A stretch of 64,000 nucleotides of DNA from Iodobacter fluviatilis (lineage in GTDB: Bacteria; Pseudomonadota; Gammaproteobacteria; Burkholderiales; Chitinibacteraceae). A model generated the notes under the pieces. It was not told the DNA's origin. It searched no databases and saw only the letters and a list, made by a program, of their open reading frames with translations. Made by a program: the position numbers and the translations under genes. The stretch lies in assembly GCF_900451195.1 (NCBI RefSeq), contig NZ_UGHR01000001.1:1860001-1924000 (forward strand), given 5' to 3'. Shown piece after piece: positions 45,540-54,517 of the stretch. Each line of letters opens with the position of its first letter. Position 1 is the first letter of the stretch.

Positions 45540-48239
45540 ATGGGTATCGATCGTCGTCAGTTTTTGAAATATGCTGGTGCAGGCAGCGCAATGGCAGCCT
45601 TGCCAATGAGCGTGCAACGCGCTCTTGCTGCTGGCATACAGAGCGGCAGTTTATCTTCCGTCGCGCATGTGGTGATTTTAAGTCAGGAAAACCGTGCTTT
45701 TGATCATTACCTCGGCAGCCTGAATGGTGTGCGTGGTTTTAATGACCCGCATCCGCTGCGCCTGCCCGATGGCAGCAGCGTTTTTGCCCAAAAGAATGCC
45801 AGCAATCAAACCATCTGGCCTTTTCGCCTTAATAGCAAAACCACCAATGCCCAATGTATGGTCGATGTAAACCACGATTGGAGCAGTGGCCGTAACGCTT
45901 TTAATCTGGGAAAGATGGATAAGTGGATTCCCAATAAAGGCAATTACGCCATGGGCTATTATCAGCGTGAGGATATCGCCTTTCATTACGCGCTATCAGA
46001 TGCCTTTACTACCTGTGATCATTTCTTTTGCTCGACCAATACCAGCACCAATCCCAACCGCTTATTTTTAATGTCAGGCAGCAATGGCCAAGGCTTATGG
46101 CCCAATGGCGCGGTGATGGATAATAATGAAGCCACACCTTTTACTTGGACCACCTACGCCGAGCGCCTGCAAGCCGCTGGTATTAGCTGGAAAATGTATC
46201 AAGAGCAGGATAATTACGATGACAATGCGCTGGCTTGGTTTAGCAAATTTAAACAAGCCCTGCCCACTTCCTCACTTTACCAGCAGGGGATGGCTCGCCG
46301 CACTCGCGACGCCTTTGCCAAAGATGTAGCTAATGACGCGCTACCCGCCGTCAGCTGGATTATTGCACCCGCCGCCCTATCCGAGCACCCCGCCAATTCA
46401 CCCAATGCCGGGGCAGATTACGCTAAAAGCTTTCTGGATGCCCTCGCCAGCAATCCTGCGGTTTGGGCCAAAACAGTATTTATCTATACCTATGATGAAA
46501 ACGGCGGCATTTTTGATCATGTTGTGCCGCCCACCGCGCCTATTGGCACCGCAAATGAATGGAAAGATGGCTATCCGCTGGGGCTGGGGCATCGCATGCC
46601 TACTTGGCTGATTTCACCGTGGAGCGTCGGTGGCTTTGTCTATAGCCAGACCTGTGATCTGACTTCGGTGATTCGCTTTCTGGAGAAGTTCACCGGCGTG
46701 CAAGAGCCAAATATCAGTGCATGGCGGCGTAGTGTCTGTGCCGATTTAACAGATGGCTTCGATTTTTCTGCCAGCGGTTATGGTTACCCATCCACTATTC
46801 CCGATACAGCCATCCTCGCCAGCGATGCCGCATACGCCTGTAAAAACCTGCCCGCTGCTGTGCCTAATGGTGAATTAAGCAAGCCCGCCACCGAAGCGGG
46901 CGGCTCTCGCCCGCTGCGCCCATTAGCTGTTCAGCCCCGTCTGGATGCCAGTGTTGATCCTGCCAGCAAAAAAATCACCCTGCAATTTAGTAATGCTGGC
47001 AGTCTGGCTGCAGCCTTTGATCTGCACGGCTATGGTGCTTTAGTTTTTAATCCGATTTTTATCACCGTGCCCGCCAATGGTGTGCAAAACCAAGTGATTG
47101 ATGCCACGGCAGCCGCCAATGGTAAGTTTGATCTTGCTATTCACGGCCCCAATAGTTTTTATCGTCGCTTTGCAGGCAGCATCTTGAGCAATGCATGGCA
47201 AAACGGGGCTTGCCCGCAAATCACCGTCAGCCCTAATCCTGGTGGCGGCTTTATCAGCATCGCGGTACAAAACCGCGCCACTGCGCCGCTTACTCTCTTT
47301 ATCGATGATTATTTAGCGGGCCAGCGCACAGCACAAACCATTGCAGCCAATAGCAGCAATACCTTCATCGTCTCCACCCTGAATAACTGGTATGACATCA
47401 TGCTGCTGATCGATGGTGATACTGGTTTTGTATATGAATACTGCGGCCATATCGAAGGAGGATTAAGCCAAACCTTCCCTGGCCGCATCAATATTCCCGG
47501 TCTTCCTCCTGCCCCGGCACCCACCCCCACACCGCCACCGATTGCTGAATTTACCGCCGCCTTACTCAATAATCTGACGCATTACTACCGCAGCGAAAGC
47601 AATCTAGCCGATGAGCTAACAGGCAGTGCGCTTAGTAGCGTAGGCGGCATTAGCTACCCAGCCGGTAAGTTTTCATCCTGCTTGCAACTGGATGCCAGCA
47701 AAGGTTCTGCGGCGTTTATGCCGTTTGAAATCAGCAGCAGCGCCTTTACTCTTGGCTTCTGGCTCAAAATGCCGGGCAATATGGGCAGCAATATGAGCAG
47801 TATCGTCACCAACAAAGACTGGGCTTCAGGCAAAAATGCGGGGATTTCAATCGGCCACTCGGGGGATGGGCGCTTTAAATTTAATATCGGCGATGGTACA
47901 AACCGCGCAGATGCTTACCTTGCCATGGTGACAGGCGCATGGGTCTACGTTGCCATCGCCCTTGATCTTGCCAGTAAAACCATGCGTTGCTATGCCAGCA
48001 ATGCCAGTGGCATTGTTAGCGAAGCCGTGCTTTCTTATAGTAATGTCAGCGGCAATATCATCCCTAGCTACCAGCGCTGGGCCTTAAACGAAGACGCACG
48101 CGGCGATTATTACAAGCGCTATCCAAAGGAGAAATTCATCCTTAGCTTTGACGATATCGCCATCTGGAATCGCCCACTCCCCGCCAGCGAAATTCGTGCT
48201 ATTGCAGGCGCAAACAAAGCTTTACAAACATTGCGCTAA
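45540..48239 (+). CDS. Phosphocholine-specific phospholipase C with C-terminal lectin-like domain
   Basis: 899 aa. A Tat signal DRRQFLK (residues 4-10) leads into a phosphoesterase domain (~45-420). Motifs are SQENRAFDHYLG, TNTSTNPNRLFLMSG and YDENGGIFDHVVPP. Two bacterial PLC C-terminal repeats follow (~475-655). A Pro-rich linker (~655-672) then joins a concanavalin/LamG-like domain (~675-899, with AFTLGFWLKMPG and DDIAIWNRPL). The PlcH/PlcN group releases phosphocholine from phosphatidylcholine or sphingomyelin after Tat export. The lectin-like tail is extra relative to PlcH/PlcN. The start follows GAGGAG. No accessory PlcR is adjacent. Confidence 0.92.
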   Translation: MGIDRRQFLKYAGAGSAMAALPMSVQRALAAGIQSGSLSSVAHVVILSQENRAFDHYLGSLNGVRGFNDPHPLRLPDGSSVFAQKNASNQTIWPFRLNSKTTNAQCMVDVNHDWSSGRNAFNLGKMDKWIPNKGNYAMGYYQREDIAFHYALSDAFTTCDHFFCSTNTSTNPNRLFLMSGSNGQGLWPNGAVMDNNEATPFTWTTYAERLQAAGISWKMYQEQDNYDDNALAWFSKFKQALPTSSLYQQGMARRTRDAFAKDVANDALPAVSWIIAPAALSEHPANSPNAGADYAKSFLDALASNPAVWAKTVFIYTYDENGGIFDHVVPPTAPIGTANEWKDGYPLGLGHRMPTWLISPWSVGGFVYSQTCDLTSVIRFLEKFTGVQEPNISAWRRSVCADLTDGFDFSASGYGYPSTIPDTAILASDAAYACKNLPAAVPNGELSKPATEAGGSRPLRPLAVQPRLDASVDPASKKITLQFSNAGSLAAAFDLHGYGALVFNPIFITVPANGVQNQVIDATAAANGKFDLAIHGPNSFYRRFAGSILSNAWQNGACPQITVSPNPGGGFISIAVQNRATAPLTLFIDDYLAGQRTAQTIAANSSNTFIVSTLNNWYDIMLLIDGDTGFVYEYCGHIEGGLSQTFPGRINIPGLPPAPAPTPTPPPIAEFTAALLNNLTHYYRSESNLADELTGSALSSVGGISYPAGKFSSCLQLDASKGSAAFMPFEISSSAFTLGFWLKMPGNMGSNMSSIVTNKDWASGKNAGISIGHSGDGRFKFNIGDGTNRADAYLAMVTGAWVYVAIALDLASKTMRCYASNASGIVSEAVLSYSNVSGNIIPSYQRWALNEDARGDYYKRYPKEKFILSFDDIAIWNRPLPASEIRAIAGANKALQTLR

Positions 48240-48252
48240 TACAAAGTCTCGT

Positions 48253-48344
48253 GGTCAGGTCTTACAATGTGCATTGGATGAAACTTACATTGGCTCGCAA
48301 AGCAGGTTAAGTTGATTGCTCATGTTAAATGTAAGACTTGATCC
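48253..48344. repeat. ~90-bp repeat, copy 2
   Basis: Directly oriented second copy of the element at 44678-44766, 13 bases past the phospholipase stop. Terminal pairing is GGTCAGGTCTTAC / GTAAGACTTGATCC. It may act in the phospholipase transcript as a hairpin, but no T-run follows. Confidence 0.7.
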
Positions 48345-48366
48345 TAAAGTTTTTCGAAGTTAGGTT

Positions 48367-48771
48367 TTAGCGCATACATGAAAGAGCTAATTTCCAATCT
48401 TCTCGAGTGGTTACTATATTCAAAAAATCCAAATTTGTTCTACAAATGATTTTCAATAACTCAGGATTCTGGTTGTCCTCAACGGTATAAGGACTCCAAG
48501 TTGTCGCTGCTTCTTTTGCGTTCTGAGAGAATTCACTGTTTGAATCTACAGTTGCTTGTAACTTGGGGTAAGCTTTAAAAATTTTATTTTTGGCTTCCTT
48601 AATCGTCTCTACATTAATTGTTTGGTATGTAAGGCAAGCATCAAGTTTGTACCAACTGTATAAAACTATGAATCCTTGTGCTCGGCATTCTTTCTCATCA
48701 TTATTCATATCTTGGGAAAATGTTGGGGAGCTAAAGAATAGAGTAACAATAAAAGCTGATAGAAATTTCAT
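48367..48771 (-). CDS. Hypothetical exported protein
   Basis: 134 aa with a clear Sec signal peptide (KFLSAFIVTLFFSSPTFSQ, cleavage ~19/20). The mature protein has four cysteines (ECRAQG, DACLTY, ICRTNL, LSCMR), suggesting two disulfides in the periplasm. No family assigned. A weak ribosome site precedes the ATG. Confidence 0.65.
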   Translation of the reverse strand: MKFLSAFIVTLFFSSPTFSQDMNNDEKECRAQGFIVLYSWYKLDACLTYQTINVETIKEAKNKIFKAYPKLQATVDSNSEFSQNAKEAATTWSPYTVEDNQNPELLKIICRTNLDFLNIVTTREDWKLALSCMR

Positions 48772-49261
48772 TAAATAAAGTCTTAGTAAGGTGTTGGTAC
48801 TCTAAAGCAGCAGAAAAAATAACCGATTTAGAAAAGTAAAACGCAGGGGCCCATTTAATGTCTTACTGGGTGAATCCTGACGTATTCTTTTATATTACAT
48901 GAGATTAACCTGAATTTCCCGTTCTATTTTTATACTATTGAATCAGGTTCGCTATCGATCTGCTTTGGTTAGAGTGGCCTAGAGGCAAGGTTTCCTATGG
49001 CTTCCCCTGTATAAAACCCTGTGGTGAAAATGACATTATCAATGTTATGGCGGTCTGAATTTTTTTATTATGTATGTGTTTATGGTGTTGTTAAATAATA
49101 GAGTAGGAGTAATCCAACCTCTGGCGTCGTTATATGAACGATGATAAAAGCCCTGTATTTACAGGGCTTTTATCATTTTTTTTAGTGCTGATGATTAGTT
49201 TGATTCAAACACTAAATCAGCCAATCCTGCTGATATGATTTTTAAATGTAATGAGTGAACC
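48772..49261. other. Gene-free stretch with an orphan terminator
   Basis: No credible ORF on either strand in 490 bases. The only strong structure is the plus-strand terminator at 49140-49182. With no plus-strand protein gene before it, a small RNA ending there is possible. Confidence 0.4.
49140..49182 (+). terminator. Strong intrinsic terminator with no upstream protein gene
   Basis: GATGATAAAAGCCCTG pairs perfectly with its complement around TATTTA, followed by eight T on the plus strand. The convergent gene at 49262 (minus) could use the hairpin too, but the T-run is on the plus side. Confidence 0.8.
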
Positions 49262-49993
49262 TTATTCAATTACCGCCTTAAACTTACTACTCTCCTGCTG
49301 AATCAACTGGCTTTCATAATTCACCCCCACCGAATAGGCGGCGATTTTGCCTAGATGCGTATAGGGCAGGCCAGTCTCTAGCGCCCAGTCATTAAATAGC
49401 TGCTGGATTTTATTTAAATCACGTTTGGCTGTGGGCTGGTCGGGGATGTCGAGGCCGGCTTGTTGTAGGGCCAGTACCACGTCCTGGGTTAGCACAAAGG
49501 CGTCTTTGCCGATGTAGCGCAAAAGCCATTGCCCGGTTTGCCCTCCCAGGCGGCTGCCGTGGGTTTTTAGAAAGGCCATTAACTCCACTTGCCGCGCTGC
49601 GGGGTAGCTGTTTAGAAAACGCGCAAAGCTGCCGTGTTGCTGGCTGTATTCCCGCACAAAGCTCACGTTTTCCATCAGCGCCTGAATTTTTGGCCAGTGC
49701 CGCACCACGCGCACGTCGCTGCAATAGGCTTCCCATTGCTCGGCTGAGAGCATGGCCAGCCGGTCTGGATCAAAGCCGAGAAAAGCTTCTTCAAACTGCG
49801 GCCATTTATTGCTGATTACGGTCCAGTTAAAGCCTGCCTGATTAATGGCTTTGCACATCATGGCTAGGATGCGGTGATCGGGCAGGGCTAAAAACTGTGC
49901 TTCGCTGGCTACGGGGGGCAGCAAATCCTGCAAGGCCTGCTCGCCTCCTTTGCGTGCAATGGCGCGGGCTTTGATTTCGGCAAATTTCTGCAT
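49262..49993 (-). CDS. DNA-3-methyladenine glycosylase I family protein
   Basis: 243 aa. The segment RILAMMCKAINQAGFNWTVISNKWPQFEEAFLGFDP corresponds to the Tag core, in which a conserved Glu/Gln-x-x-Gly-x-x-W pattern contacts the base. A helical repeat region follows, with GGQTGQWLLRYIGKDAFVLTQDV. It lacks the N-terminal Cys and C-terminal His/Cys zinc ligands of E. coli Tag, so it belongs to a diverged branch and activity on 3-methyladenine is inferred. 192 bases from the photolyase gene on the same strand. Confidence 0.8.
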   Translation of the reverse strand: MQKFAEIKARAIARKGGEQALQDLLPPVASEAQFLALPDHRILAMMCKAINQAGFNWTVISNKWPQFEEAFLGFDPDRLAMLSAEQWEAYCSDVRVVRHWPKIQALMENVSFVREYSQQHGSFARFLNSYPAARQVELMAFLKTHGSRLGGQTGQWLLRYIGKDAFVLTQDVVLALQQAGLDIPDQPTAKRDLNKIQQLFNDWALETGLPYTHLGKIAAYSVGVNYESQLIQQESSKFKAVIE

Positions 49994-50185
49994 TGTTATC
50001 TCGCTGGTTTGATTGGGCTGCTATGCAAAAGATTAAAGTATTTATGGTGCTTGAAGGTGCTCATTTTTACCCCGAATAGCCATAGTTTATTTGCAGCAAT
50101 CCCATACCACTATCTGCTTATCTATTTAGTTTTAAATGAGTCACTGTGCTTTCTTTACCCAAAATGGTAGCCCTTAATTAAAAAG

Positions 50186-51715
50186 CTACAGGTGATCAAT
50201 ATTCGTTAAGTAGTGCTCTGCTTGCAATAATGTGGCGCTTTGTTCGCTTTCTGGCATTTTTTTCCATGTTTGGTAGGTCATGCCAAGGCGGGGGTTTTTT
50301 TGCAGGGTGGCGCTGTGGCGGTGGTGAAAATGCCAGTACAGGCTGTTAAACGGGCAGGCGCCTTCGCCGTGTCTTTGCGCGTGCTGATAGCTGCAGCCTT
50401 TGCAATAGTCGCTCATTTTATGAATATAGCTGGCGGAGCTGGTATAGGGCTTGCTGCCCAGCAGGCCGCCATCGGCGTATTGGCTCATGCCGCGGGTGTT
50501 GGGTAGCTCTACCCATTCAAAGGCATCCACATAGATGCCCAAATACCATGCATCGACTTCATCCGGGGCAATGCCTGCCAGCAGGGCAAAGTTGCCGGTA
50601 AGCATTAGGCGCTGAATATGGTGGGCGTAGCCCAAGGCCAGCGATTGATCAATCGCGTGCTTTAAGCAGCTCATTTTGGTTTGCCCACTCCAAAACCAGC
50701 GCGGCAGGGGGCGTTGGTGGTTTAGGGCGTTAAGCGTGGCATAGCCCGGCATCCGTGCCCAATACACGGCGCGGACAAATTCCCGCCAGCCTAGTATTTG
50801 GCGGATAAAGCCTTCTGTGGTGGATAAGGAAACGCGCCCGGCTTTTAGCTCTTTTTCTGCGGCCTGAATGACTTCCATGGGGTGCAGCAGTTTTATATTC
50901 AGCGCAAATGAAATTCCTGCATGAAATAAAGTGGGCGATGCGCTGCTCATGGCATCCTGATACGCGCCAAAATTGGGCAGGGCGGTTTCAATAAATACCG
51001 CCAGCGTTTGCTTGGCCTGGCTGCGGCTAATCGGCCAGGCAAAATCAGCTGCCTGCGGTGCGCCTAGGGTTTTGATCTGGGCTTGGGTGATTTCGTCCCA
51101 CAGGGCGGTGAGATCGTTGTGGTGGTTTAGCCAAGGGCTGGCTGGGGGCTGGCCGCCCCAGCGTTTACGGTTGTCCTGATCATAATTCCATTGCCCGCCC
51201 AGGGGCTGGCCATTGTCATCCAGTAAAATTTGATATTGCTTACGCAGCGCGCGGTAGAAGTACTCCATACGCGGGATTTTTTGCGCAAACTGTTGGCTGA
51301 TGCTGGCTCGGTCTTGCAGAAAATGCTCGCTATCTACCACGGTAACGGGAATGCCAAAGTCGGCGCTTTGAAACGCACTTTCTAGGCGGTATTCATCGGC
51401 TTGCTGGCGCTCTAACTGGCTGATTTGCCCGGCTTTAATCAGGGCATGCAGATTATCAATAAAATTTTGCTGATTATCCTGATCGCCAATCTTGATATAG
51501 CGCACGCGGCAGCCCGCTTTTTGCAGGGCTTGGGCAAAGCCGCGCATGGCAGCAAAAATGCCCAGTACTTTTTGGGCGTGATGCCAAGCGTAATCAGTTT
51601 CGCTGCGCAGCTCCATCAGCACATAAGTCAGATCACTTCTGGCCCGCTCGCTTTCGCTAAACCAGCTGTGCCTGATATTAAGCTGATCGCCCAGAATTAG
51701 CCTTAAGGTGCTCAT
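50186..51715 (-). CDS. FeS-type bacterial cryptochrome/photolyase (PhrB-like)
   Basis: 509 aa from ATG 51715, almost the length of Agrobacterium PhrB (507). N-terminal Rossmann domain ([18 protein letters not shown]), C-terminal FAD domain. Four cysteines at C350 (KMSCLKH), C438 and C441 (SDYCKGC) and C454 (GACPFN) fall at the same numbers as the [4Fe-4S] ligands described for PhrB. This group repairs (6-4) photoproducts using FAD and a lumazine cofactor. The start overlaps the stop of the DUF2256 gene (ATGA), so the two are translationally coupled. Confidence 0.93.
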   Translation of the reverse strand: MSTLRLILGDQLNIRHSWFSESERARSDLTYVLMELRSETDYAWHHAQKVLGIFAAMRGFAQALQKAGCRVRYIKIGDQDNQQNFIDNLHALIKAGQISQLERQQADEYRLESAFQSADFGIPVTVVDSEHFLQDRASISQQFAQKIPRMEYFYRALRKQYQILLDDNGQPLGGQWNYDQDNRKRWGGQPPASPWLNHHNDLTALWDEITQAQIKTLGAPQAADFAWPISRSQAKQTLAVFIETALPNFGAYQDAMSSASPTLFHAGISFALNIKLLHPMEVIQAAEKELKAGRVSLSTTEGFIRQILGWREFVRAVYWARMPGYATLNALNHQRPLPRWFWSGQTKMSCLKHAIDQSLALGYAHHIQRLMLTGNFALLAGIAPDEVDAWYLGIYVDAFEWVELPNTRGMSQYADGGLLGSKPYTSSASYIHKMSDYCKGCSYQHAQRHGEGACPFNSLYWHFHHRHSATLQKNPRLGMTYQTWKKMPESEQSATLLQAEHYLTNIDHL

Positions 51716-51855
51716 CGTGGCTCTTTTTGATTGGCGCAGCGCACGCAGCAGTATTTGACGGCTTCCCAATTTTTTTGCCATTTTTTGCGCCACACAAAGG
51801 GGCGCTGGCAAACAGGGCAGATTTTCTGGGGCAGGGTAAGTTTATGGTGTGCCAT
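51712..51855 (-). CDS. DUF2256 small zinc-binding protein
   Basis: 47 aa. [16 protein letters not shown] and YCCVRC give two CxxC pairs around a Trp/Lys-rich core, the DUF2256 signature. Its TGA overlaps the photolyase ATG. DUF2256 genes are often coupled to FeS photolyase/cryptochrome genes; the biochemical role is unknown. Confidence 0.88.
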   Translation of the reverse strand: MAHHKLTLPQKICPVCQRPFVWRKKWQKNWEAVKYCCVRCANQKEPR

Positions 51856-52086
51856 GTTGCGTCATCAGAAATAGGCTAAAGCAGATGGGATTAATCGGGC
51901 GGTGTAATGATAGTTTACTTGCTTTAGTTAGTAATTTTTAAGTGCTGAATTGAAAAGCGGGCAAGCAATTTACACTGATCTGGCTGACGTTTAATTTATC
52001 ATTACGCCCCGCTGATTACATGTAGGCAAGAAACCTTGCCGTGAAGTGTGCGGATTACTTTGGTGATGAATTTGCAAAGGTTTTTT

Positions 52087-52224
52087 ATGGAGTTGAAACA
52101 ATTAAAAAATGGATTTTTTTTACCCGCCATAGTGCTTGTGGGTGGCTACAGCGGGTTTTTTTTGAAATCGAGAATATTCTTATATTATATTTTTTTGAAT
52201 GCGATATCTTATACGTATGAGTGA
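52087..52224 (+). CDS. Possible 45-aa hydrophobic small protein
   Basis: ATG 52087 has AAAGG six bases upstream. The product begins MELKQLKNGFFLPAIVLVGG and has two hydrophobic stretches. The middle of the ORF coincides with the terminator-like hairpin at 52129-52166, which argues against it. It could be a genuine small membrane protein, the decayed N-terminus of a transporter, or chance. Not assigned to a family. Confidence 0.3.
   Translation: MELKQLKNGFFLPAIVLVGGYSGFFLKSRIFLYYIFLNAISYTYE
52129..52166 (+). terminator. Terminator-like hairpin in the gap before the DUF5519-like gene
   Basis: ACCCGC pairs with GCGGGT, with an inner GCCA/TGGC pairing, followed by eight T. No annotated plus-strand gene precedes it in the 431-base gap (51856-52286). 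The rest of that gap shows only the possible small ORF and the dyad at 52169. Confidence 0.5.
52169..52182. promoter_or_regulatory. RcsB-box-like dyad upstream of the DUF5519-like gene
   Basis: CGAGAATATTCTTA, 105 bases upstream of the start at 52287. Compare the E. coli RcsAB box TAAGAATATTCCTA. One of four related sites in this cluster. Confidence 0.5.
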
Positions 52225-52286
52225 TTTTTTTATAGCTTAACGGATTGATTTATAGTCGATTTAAAAAAAGTGAGGGATGAAAAAGT

Positions 52287-52775
52287 ATGATTTATTTGAA
52301 AAACAGTAACCAGGAACATTTGGAGCTATGGGTTAAAAATGCAAGGAGGCGCCTGACGGACAGCGAGTACAGAGTGCAAATATGGCAGGATGGCCGGTTT
52401 GGTATGATCGATAATAAAGACTTTATTGAGGATGTTTTTTGCTATTTGATGAGTTTTGATAGTGTTTCATTAAGTGTAAATAATATAGGTGGTGTGACCG
52501 AATCAATGGCTTTTTATATTTTTACTGCAAAAAAAGAGTTTGTATGTATTGATAATAAAGATGGTTATAACTTACGAATTCTGTTGCCTTATGAATTAGG
52601 TATGTCTCTTGTAAAAAAAGGCTGGGGTGAGCAGTCCCCGCTTGCAGTGGCGGGGAAAATATCAAATACTCATTTTGTTTTGTATGGAGCAAGAAGTTTT
52701 TTGGAACTTAATTTTCACAAAAAAATACTGCAAATATCATATCTTTTTACGAAAGGGGAGTGGAAATATTTATAG
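52287..52775 (+). CDS. DUF5519 (luciferase-domain)-like protein
   Basis: 162 aa, soluble. The C-terminal part (LRILLPYELGMSLVKKGWGEQSPLAVAG...FVLYGARSF) follows the pattern of the DUF5519/'luciferase domain' family (LP..LA..L...GWGE.HPLA......YGPR). In that family the domain stands alone or ends a longer protein. No light-producing function is implied. GTGAGGG upstream fits the ATG at 52287. Low GC. It converges on the RcsB-like regulator gene with a 28-base gap and has an RcsB-type site upstream. Confidence 0.55.
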   Translation: MIYLKNSNQEHLELWVKNARRRLTDSEYRVQIWQDGRFGMIDNKDFIEDVFCYLMSFDSVSLSVNNIGGVTESMAFYIFTAKKEFVCIDNKDGYNLRILLPYELGMSLVKKGWGEQSPLAVAGKISNTHFVLYGARSFLELNFHKKILQISYLFTKGEWKYL

Positions 52776-52803
52776 CAGAATGATTTATCGTATCGAATCG
52801 TGT

Positions 52804-53469
52804 TTATTCAGATTTTATGAAATTTGCATTTAGTATAAACAACTCTCTGTCTGAGTTTACGCCTATTTTTTTAAATGCAGAAAGTTTCTGTGCACTGACC
52901 GTTTTTATACTTTTAGAAAATTTTCCAGCGATGTCTGTCATGGTCATGCCACTCAGGCAGCACCGAATCACCTCTGCTTCGCGAATGGATAGATTTTTAT
53001 ACGGGTTAACGACTTCAATGTCTTGCTCTTTTTTCTTCGGGTCAAAGCGGATCCCGGTTTCATTTTTAATTTTTGTACTCAGATAAGTGCGGCCTAAATA
53101 GACTGTGCGTATTGCCTGATTTAGCTGATCGAGTGGCTGAGTTTTACTAAAAAATCCTTTAGCACCCGCCCGTAGTATTAAAGAAATTGTGCCAGAAAGT
53201 TCAATAGCAGAGACAACGAGTATTTTGCATTTTGGATGATGAGAGTGAATGTACTGAATTAAATTAAAGCCATCCATTTCATCCGATCCAAGGCTGAAGT
53301 CAAGCAAAATAATATCTGGTTCTTTATTCTTAAGTGCCACTAAAAGTTGTTCGCTTAATCGAAAACTTCCTAAAAGATGAAGCTCATCGTTGTGCAAAAC
53401 ACTGGTCTCTAAACCAGCTCTGACTACATCGTGGTCGTCAAGAATCATTAAATTAACTTTCTTATTCAT
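52804..53469 (-). CDS. RcsB-like response regulator (NarL/FixJ family)
   Basis: 221 aa. Receiver domain with D11-D12, phosphoacceptor D57 (DIILLDFSLGSDEMDGF) and K at SKTQP. The C-terminal helix-turn-helix (~155-215) has recognition region SKSIKTVSAQKLSAFKKIGV, very close to NRSIKTISSQKKSAMMKLGV of RcsB. It therefore likely binds an RcsB-type box; such dyads occur upstream of this gene itself, the flanking genes and the fimbrial operon. No histidine kinase is adjacent. The REC-Hpt protein at 61588 is a candidate phosphodonor. Confidence 0.9.
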   Translation of the reverse strand: MNKKVNLMILDDHDVVRAGLETSVLHNDELHLLGSFRLSEQLLVALKNKEPDIILLDFSLGSDEMDGFNLIQYIHSHHPKCKILVVSAIELSGTISLILRAGAKGFFSKTQPLDQLNQAIRTVYLGRTYLSTKIKNETGIRFDPKKKEQDIEVVNPYKNLSIREAEVIRCCLSGMTMTDIAGKFSKSIKTVSAQKLSAFKKIGVNSDRELFILNANFIKSE

Positions 53470-53586
53470 TTTTCAGATGTCCTGCCTGGTAAGTTTGGGT
53501 CTTTAAATATGCTTAACGGGGCAAAAACAAAATGTTTGATGCTCTGATCGCGCTCGAAATCTACAGTTCTTTCTTTAAGATTTATA

Positions 53587-53600
53587 TGAGAATATTCTCA
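53587..53600. promoter_or_regulatory. Perfect RcsB-box-like palindrome upstream of the regulator gene
   Basis: TGAGAATATTCTCA, a perfect 14-bp dyad 118 bases upstream of the regulator's ATG; implies autoregulation. The rest of the 517-base gap 53470-53986 holds only this and the weaker site at 53856. Confidence 0.6.
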
Positions 53601-53855
53601 ACACTAAAATTTCAGGTTGCGCTAATTTTTTAAAATTGGCATTAAATCAGTGTTCAAGCCCCATATATATACTCTACAAGGGGGGGCTATAAAAACTAAG
53701 TAAGCTGTGCTGTAAAAGTAGATGAATGGCATTTTTTGTCTTACTTGTGTTTTTTAAGCCTAATTTGGCCTGTCAAGATCGTCTTGAAAGGTTTTTTTGT
53801 TGCTGCGTAAGCTATCTTTTTTGATGGGGCTACTGCTGTTTTTACTTAGTTTAGT

Positions 53856-53869
53856 TAGGTAGATTCTTA
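53856..53869. promoter_or_regulatory. Weak RcsB-box-like site upstream of the 118-aa membrane protein
   Basis: TAGGTAGATTCTTA keeps the right half (ATTCTTA) and part of the left half of the dyad. It lies 118 bases before the start at 53987, the same distance as in the regulator gene. Confidence 0.35.
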
Positions 53870-53986
53870 TGTTTTTCCCGCTTGTCATTTTGTAGTATAG
53901 ACGTATTAGCAACGACATTTGTTTTTTCAAACATTATAAAAAATTAAATGAATTAATACATCATGATGAGTTAAAGGGTAAATAAT

Positions 53987-54343
53987 ATGACTTTTTTTAT
54001 AGTGGCAAGTTCAATGATTATATTTTCATGTTTTATATTATTAATTTACATGGTAAAAGTTGAACTTAATTATAGAAAATTTATAAAAAAGAATAATGAA
54101 AAAATTTTATTTTGTTCCATAGAAAATGAAGGTTTACCGCAAAACAACTATGATGCTTTGGCGTGTGATAGGCTATATTTTGCTGCAGGGGTAAGGGAAA
54201 ATCAGGATGATGATTATGTTAAAAGGCCTGAGCAGAGTGTTTCTGAAGAGGATGAAATAAAAATAGCTGACACAAGCTATTGCGACAAATGGCGTGAAAT
54301 AAGTTTGATTGAATTTAAAGAATTGAAAAAATTTGATAAATAA
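53987..54343 (+). CDS. Small membrane-anchored hypothetical protein
   Basis: 118 aa. One N-terminal membrane helix (~3-23), then a basic stretch (YRKFIKKNNEK) and an acidic cytoplasmic tail with three cysteines. No family recognised. AAAGGG lies before the ATG and a strong terminator follows, so it is a real single-gene unit. Located between the RcsB-like regulator and the fimbrial operon, it is a candidate local component of the same regulon. Confidence 0.6.
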   Translation: MTFFIVASSMIIFSCFILLIYMVKVELNYRKFIKKNNEKILFCSIENEGLPQNNYDALACDRLYFAAGVRENQDDDYVKRPEQSVSEEDEIKIADTSYCDKWREISLIEFKELKKFDK

Positions 54344-54421
54344 TTTTTATGCTCTGGATGATGGAAGTTTCTCGATAAAAATGTCGAATAATCATGCGAA
54401 GCATGTTTGTAACAAGTTATG

Positions 54422-54453
54422 AAAAAAGGCCAGCTATGCTGGCCTTTTTTTTC
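54422..54453 (+). terminator. Intrinsic terminator after the 118-aa gene
   Basis: AAAAAAGGCCAGC/GCTGGCCTTTTTT stem with a TAT loop and T8. Confidence 0.9.
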
Positions 54454-54517
54454 GATATCTGTTTTCGTGCAGAGGAAGGGGTGGTTTTACAGCCATCAAT
54501 ATAATGCCTTAGTCGTC

